From assembly GCA_037501455.1 (NCBI GenBank), contig CM074858.1, positions 75,986,501 to 76,050,500 of the forward strand: a DNA stretch of 64,000 nt, in the 5' to 3' direction. A program made the position numbers and the translations under genes. The DNA is from Lantana camara (Eukaryota > Streptophyta > Magnoliopsida > Lamiales > Verbenaceae). This document shows, in pieces, positions 59,655 to 64,000 of the stretch (position 1 is its first letter; every line of letters begins with the position of its first letter). The notes under the pieces are model-generated. The model worked only from the letters and a program-made list of their open reading frames with translations, ran no database searches and was not told the DNA's origin.

Positions 59655-62511
59655 TGTAACACCCCAAACGGAGGATGCCACATCCCCCGCACTATGACCC
59701 AGACCCGGAGCATGAAATGAAAGTCCATGCCCGAATCCGAATCAGAGCGAACGGGAGACCAACTCACACACTAGGCTAGGCGGATCTAACATGACCAAAA
59801 CTCAGAGTGCGGAAGCAATTAAAACAAAACATGCAAAGCAGGTGACGGGTTCAACTAGCATAAATCCCTAGTCCCGAATATCAACATAAAGTAGTAATCA
59901 TCAAGTGCCACAAGGGGCCGAATGAGAGTGCCACGCAGGGCTACCGAATAGTAAAATATACTCTCAAGTCTACAAGTCAAAGCATAAGTAAAGTGTATGA
60001 AAAGACAAATGCAAATAGAAAGACTAGACCGACGAAGTGCAACTCAAAAGACTCACTTCCGCCTAGCCACGCCAACAACCTGCAACTAAAAGTGTAAATG
60101 AGGGTCAGTCAACTTGACCGAGTGAGGGAGCTAACGCACACCCACAATATATATATATAAAGAGCATAACACAGAATAAAAGGATGGACTCATGAACCGG
60201 GGATAGGTGTTGCACACCAAAACATTTCGAAACAACCCAAATAAATATAGATATAAGTTTAGAAACCATTTCCAAAAGGACTCTATCCCGATTCATAATT
60301 CCATAACATAACATAATCAACTGCTCGGCGAGTACGAGCTTCCCACCTTTACTCCTCAGAACATAAATCACAATCAATCCAACCGCTACACCAATGATGG
60401 AGGGGATGTACAGTCCCCAAAACCATCTATAATAACACCGTCTAAAAATAGACTCGATCTCAAGAGGGTAGCGAACCCACAAGAGTCATCCCCGGATAAA
60501 ACACCGAAGGCTCAAGATATCACGCCTCCCTCATCACCCTAAGGACGAGCAATGATATCTCAAATGGAAACTAGCACAGTGGCTTATCCGACGGCCCTAT
60601 GCCGTACCGGTCTCCACTCGTACCAGCTCCTGGATCCACATACAAAACAGTACATAATAGAACAGATACCATATATCATGGCTAACTCGCTACAGAATCA
60701 TAACACCAGTGAATTTTCCAAAATAGCTTACATATGCCTCAAAAACTGGTTTTATATTTACACCCTTCCTACGCGATGGAACTTTAAGCCTCATGACCTC
60801 CATCCACGCAGGACTCACACAAGATCATCATCATATCATATTCAGCACACACATATCTATAATAGAGTATACTCGCATGCAAGGATAGAAATCAACATGT
60901 AAAGGCCATAGGTCACGTAACTATACAAAATCCTAAACCTCACCTCGTGAAAGTAGAGTCTGAGAGTGTGAAGGGCCAAACACCCTAAACCTCGGGCCCA
61001 CCGGCACCACCAAACTCTGTGACAAGACATACAGAAGCCCAGACTTAGACTCTATATGAACCAAACAAGACGCACGGCGTTGCTCAACATGATCGTGGTT
61101 ATGCATAAGTGTTCATGTTGTGCTTGGATAAGGTGTCGTGGTCATTCAAGGCATATTAATGCTCAACAATGTCATATTTACAAGCAACCGACCCGCAATT
61201 CCATATCCAAAGATGCAAGATCAATTTAGGAAGTCAATGTATTCACAAAATGCATATTAAATCATCCAATGTCACAGGGTTCAATTATAATATTAGAATT
61301 AAGCATCAAGTTCATGTCGAGTTATATAGTGCATAAGTAAGAGCAACTTGATCATATAAACATATAAAGTTGTTGTACGTAGATGGCATGCTTGATACAA
61401 TTAAAGAGTGCATCTAATTCACTTAAGATCATACTTTACAACTTCACAACATGTTTGGTACACAAGCTCAAGTCACATTCATAGTTTCATAATATTACAC
61501 TTACATCCCCTAAGTCATTTATAAAAGTTTAGAATCATTACACATATATCCCCTTAGTTGATTACTAAGCATAATTGTTCATTTAAAGTGTTTATACAAT
61601 TATTCAACTAGGAATTAATTATTTACAAAGGATGACAATTATCAATTTATCATAATTCATAATATACCATTTTCAAGTAATAAGAGTAAATCAAGATATT
61701 ACAATTCTAACTCCTATCATGCATCAAGTCTTAAGTTATTCAAGCATCTTTCATGTATCTTAATTTTATATTTGAAACACAATTTACAACAAACATAACA
61801 TTGAGAACGTCTCAAATTCATATAGAGAAATCACAACATGTTCGTTCTTCTAAAATATCATTCAAGTTCATTTAGTCACATAAAAGATTAGTTTCTAAAT
61901 ATTACACTAACACCCCTTCATATCTAAACACATAGCATAAATTCATCACATCGGGATTCAAATTGTAAATCGAAACATTCATGCATATCACAATCCATTC
62001 AACACATGTTTTCATATACGATTAGAATACATCTCGATCAACAAACCAACAATAACCAATTTATTTGCACTTAAAACAATTAATTCAAATAATCACAATT
62101 ACGCAAAATAATTTGTAATAAATAAACCGAGTGTCCGATTAACGAACGTAAAGTGGCGTTGAACTCACCACAAAGAGACGAACATTCTGACCAAACGCCG
62201 ACGGAACGCCACCACTGTAGCTACCGGAATTTGGCCGGACCGCCGACGGGCGCCGTCAAAAGTCGCCGGAAAAGTCCCAAAAAATCAGTCCTAAATGAAG
62301 TCTTCGTGCCCGTTCCGAATCCTCGATCAATTTCTGGAAATTCCAAGCCGATTGTCCTAGATCTGAAATCTAAGAACACGAAAACCCTAAATCTTCAAAC
62401 TCAAATTACTTCCAAACCGGTGAACCAAGATATGATCCGAAAGAGGTGTTGTCTTACCCATGACGAGCTCTTCGAAAGCCCTAAGGTAGCTTTCCGGAAA
62501 AATCCTCGGAG

Positions 62512-62919
62512 CTAGTGCCGCAGTTGCACCGCCACTTTGCCGTCGTCGATCCACCGCCAAACCACCGAATCTGGAGTCGCCTGATCATAGGTCACTAGTT
62601 CTCGTCGTTCCGAACAACTTTTGTGAATAGCCCGAGACCAAAAGATGTCCGGAAAAGGCCCCCGTTGGCCGCCGAAGTTTCTGCCGCCGCCGCTACAGTA
62701 ACTCGCGCGTCCGCCGCGAGCTTTGGGCGGCGCGTGCAGCGCCGTCTCTGCTCCGATGGCCGCTCCGCCGACATCAGCCGCTGCGCCGGGAAGTCCTCTT
62801 GCTGGGTCTTCGGCGCGTGTACCAAGGAAGTGGCCGGAAAACTCCACGAAACGCCGGCGAAGTGGCGGCGGTCTGACAGCTCCGCCACTGCTACTGAAAT
62901 CCGGCCATAACTCTGCCAC
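62512..62919 (-). other. 135-codon open frame in the CG-rich leader of the Element G LTR
   Basis: A frame starting MAELWPDFSSSGG is open in both G LTRs (also 56509-56102) and broken in F. It lies between the TATA box and the predicted donor, so it would be a leader ORF. Its two copies differ at many residues although the LTRs are otherwise close, which argues against protein-level constraint. I recognise no domain. I do not call it a gene. Confidence 0.4.
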
Positions 62920-63130
62920 CGTTCATCGTTAGGCCGTGAAATTGGTACTCTTACGTCGGTCTCGCCGAGATAATCGAAATGGACTATTCGTTTGTTGAAT
63001 TCCGTCGAGAAACGATCGAGTTATGGGATCATAACCGAAGCCGCGATAGTAACCCGCGGGAGAGAGAAAGTGGGAGAGGAGAGAGAGAGAGAAAAAAAGG
63101 GATTGCGAGAAATGTGTCTTGTGCACAAGC

Positions 63131-63136
63131 TATATA
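63131..63136 (-). promoter_or_regulatory. TATA box of Element G 5' LTR
   Basis: TATATA is followed downstream on the minus strand by the palindrome CTTGTGCACAAG and a pyrimidine-rich stretch, as in plant core promoters. Copies lie at 56724-56719 and, in F, at 40589-40584. The start site is inferred to be about 30 bases downstream. Confidence 0.55.
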
Positions 63137-63649
63137 CAACCGGGTATCCTTATCGCGTAGCAAAGATAAATATCGCGTACAATTAATCGTAAATAAAATT
63201 GATAAAGTTATGAATAAACATTCAAGCTCCGAATTAATTTTACAAATAAAAGTGAAATAGAGATTTATCAATTAGAGTTTAATTCAATTTAATTTTTAGA
63301 AACTTTTCGTATAATTTAGCAGCACTTTGTAAACACATGATTGACAATTAATCTCAAGGAATTCAAGTAAACCGAAATTAAACAAGTTAAGTAACATGAT
63401 GGATTTAAAATCAATTTGACAATTATTTCATGGAATAAATTTGAATTAAATCAAATTAGATAGTTAGGGTTAAATATGCGCGTAATTAATCAAGTTGCAA
63501 TTAATCTTAGAATAATTCGAATGAACACATATTAAATTGGATTTACATTAAATCACATAATTCAAGAACTCTTAAATTAAACACACATAAGTGTAGAGAC
63601 TTACTTGTTGATGTCGTAAGAACGCCCTTCGAGAAAACGGGGCGTCACA

Positions 63650-64000
63650 GGCTTTGGAGTTTCGAGCTAGGCGGAGTTTTGATGAGTTTGAGTCGGTCAA
63701 GTTAAGCTAGAAGTGTCTCTGCATTCATCTTATGTATTTAATTGTGAATGAAGTAACCTTGTAAGAATATTGGAGTTGAATCTTGTTTAAGTGCTATTGA
63801 ATTGCTTTTGTTGGCTTTGATTATGAGTTTAAAAGAGGCCTGAAGAGCCCAAGTCTGCTTATGGTTTGTGTGTTTGAATTTTAGTTTTCCTATGCATTAT
63901 ATTTTGTTGATTGGCTAGTATGTGCAGGGTGTAAGTTCCGCCTAGCTTAGGAAGGTATTTTGTTTGTCTCCCGTTCGCCATGGTTGGATACGGGTACGGA
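63650..64000 (+). repeat. Element D 3' LTR, piece 3 (runs off the window)
   Basis: GGCTT (TSD of G), then sequence matching 31243 onward of the 5' LTR, with the helix arms (63666-63676 and 63938-63948) and the start of the conserved terminal block. Confidence 0.95.

Larger units (their letters stand above)
53243..63649 (-). mobile_element. Element G: complete non-coding LTR retrotransposon
   Basis: 10.4 kb on the minus strand with TSDs GGCTT (53238-53242 and 63650-63654). LTRs are 63649-59655 (5') and 57236-53243 (3'), 3995 and 3994 bp. PBS 59646-59635; interior 2418 bp without gag-pol; PPT at 57252-57237. Same LTR family as solo LTR F. It lies in the 3' LTR of D. Confidence 0.95.
59655..63649 (-). 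repeat. Element G 5' LTR
   Basis: The minus strand starts TGTGACGCCCC at 63649. Contents: TATATA (63136-63131), a CTTGTGCACAAG palindrome just downstream, a CT-rich tract, a CG-rich zone (62930-62180), donor ATGG/GTAAGAC (62457), predicted exon 2 (61016-60944, acceptor GTCACAG, donor CGAG/GTGAGG), GTACTCGCCGAGC (about 60335-60323), acceptor TTGCAG-G (about 60079) and helix arms near 60065 and 59777. No GTGACAC array is seen in this family. Confidence 0.94.
27582..64000 (+). mobile_element. Element D: non-coding LTR retrotransposon (LARD-like), 3' LTR split twice
   Basis: 5' LTR 27582-31665, PBS 31674, non-coding interior to 34760, and a 3' LTR in three pieces (34761-36742, 51619-53242, 63650-64000). 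Joining positions match the 5' LTR exactly at each break, with TSDs ATATG and GGCTT. By comparison with the 5' LTR, roughly 77 bases of the 3' LTR remain outside the window. The interior lacks gag-pol, so any mobilisation would need proteins from another element (inference). The insertions within it are described separately. Confidence 0.93.

Overview
This window looks like transposon-packed heterochromatin from a flowering plant. I see no credible single-copy host gene. Almost every base can be assigned to LTR retrotransposons, mostly chromodomain-bearing Ty3/Gypsy elements of the Tekay/Del type and short non-autonomous relatives, nested inside one another. The assignment rests on TG...CA-bounded LTRs of 2.4-4.1 kb, target-site duplications (TSDs), initiator-Met-tRNA primer-binding sites (TGGTATCAGAGC), polypurine tracts (PPTs), and gag-pol reading frames with CCHC knuckles, a DPGA protease, a FIDD reverse transcriptase, RNase H, integrase and a chromodomain. 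The species cannot be read from the sequence.

Layout. (1) 1-7037: Element 1 (+), nearly complete gag-pol broken by one frameshift, with its 3' LTR; its 5' LTR lies left of the window. (2) 7038-11255: Element 2 (-), gag, PBS and 5' LTR; Element 1 inserted into its gag/protease junction. (3) 11256-12700: decayed gag and non-coding interior of Element 3 (+), into which Element 2 inserted. (4) about 12700-17482: an LTR (B, + sense) carrying LTR J. (5) 17520-27581: Element C (-), with internally deleted pol; its 3' LTR holds solo LTR I (20840-23477, TSD AATCA) and its 5' LTR was hit by Element D. (6) 27582-64000: Element D (+), a non-coding (LARD-like) element whose 3' LTR is split twice: by a TRIM-like LTR plus solo LTR F, itself split by Element H (36743-51618, TSD ATATG), and by Element G (53243-63649, TSD GGCTT). 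H (40999-51507, TSD GGATT) is the youngest by LTR identity. Nesting order is C, then D, then F, then H; G also lies in D, and I in C.

Elements 1, 2 and C carry protein-coding sequence. D, H and G carry none but keep LTRs, PBS, PPT and a shared set of non-coding signals, so they would have to borrow proteins from autonomous relatives.

The most interesting signal is not protein. Unrelated-looking LTR families share a layered, covarying structural code: a hairpin just upstream of every PPT; arrays of palindromes inside a predicted LTR intron, with arm sequences that change on both sides; a predicted exon 2 of about 68-78 nt in every LTR; a long-range helix near the LTR 3' end; a nearly invariant ACTCGCCGRGC motif; and hairpin minisatellites before the PPT in the three non-coding elements. 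Compensatory changes between families are visible by eye and suggest selection on RNA (or DNA) structure. All functional interpretation of these signals is inference.
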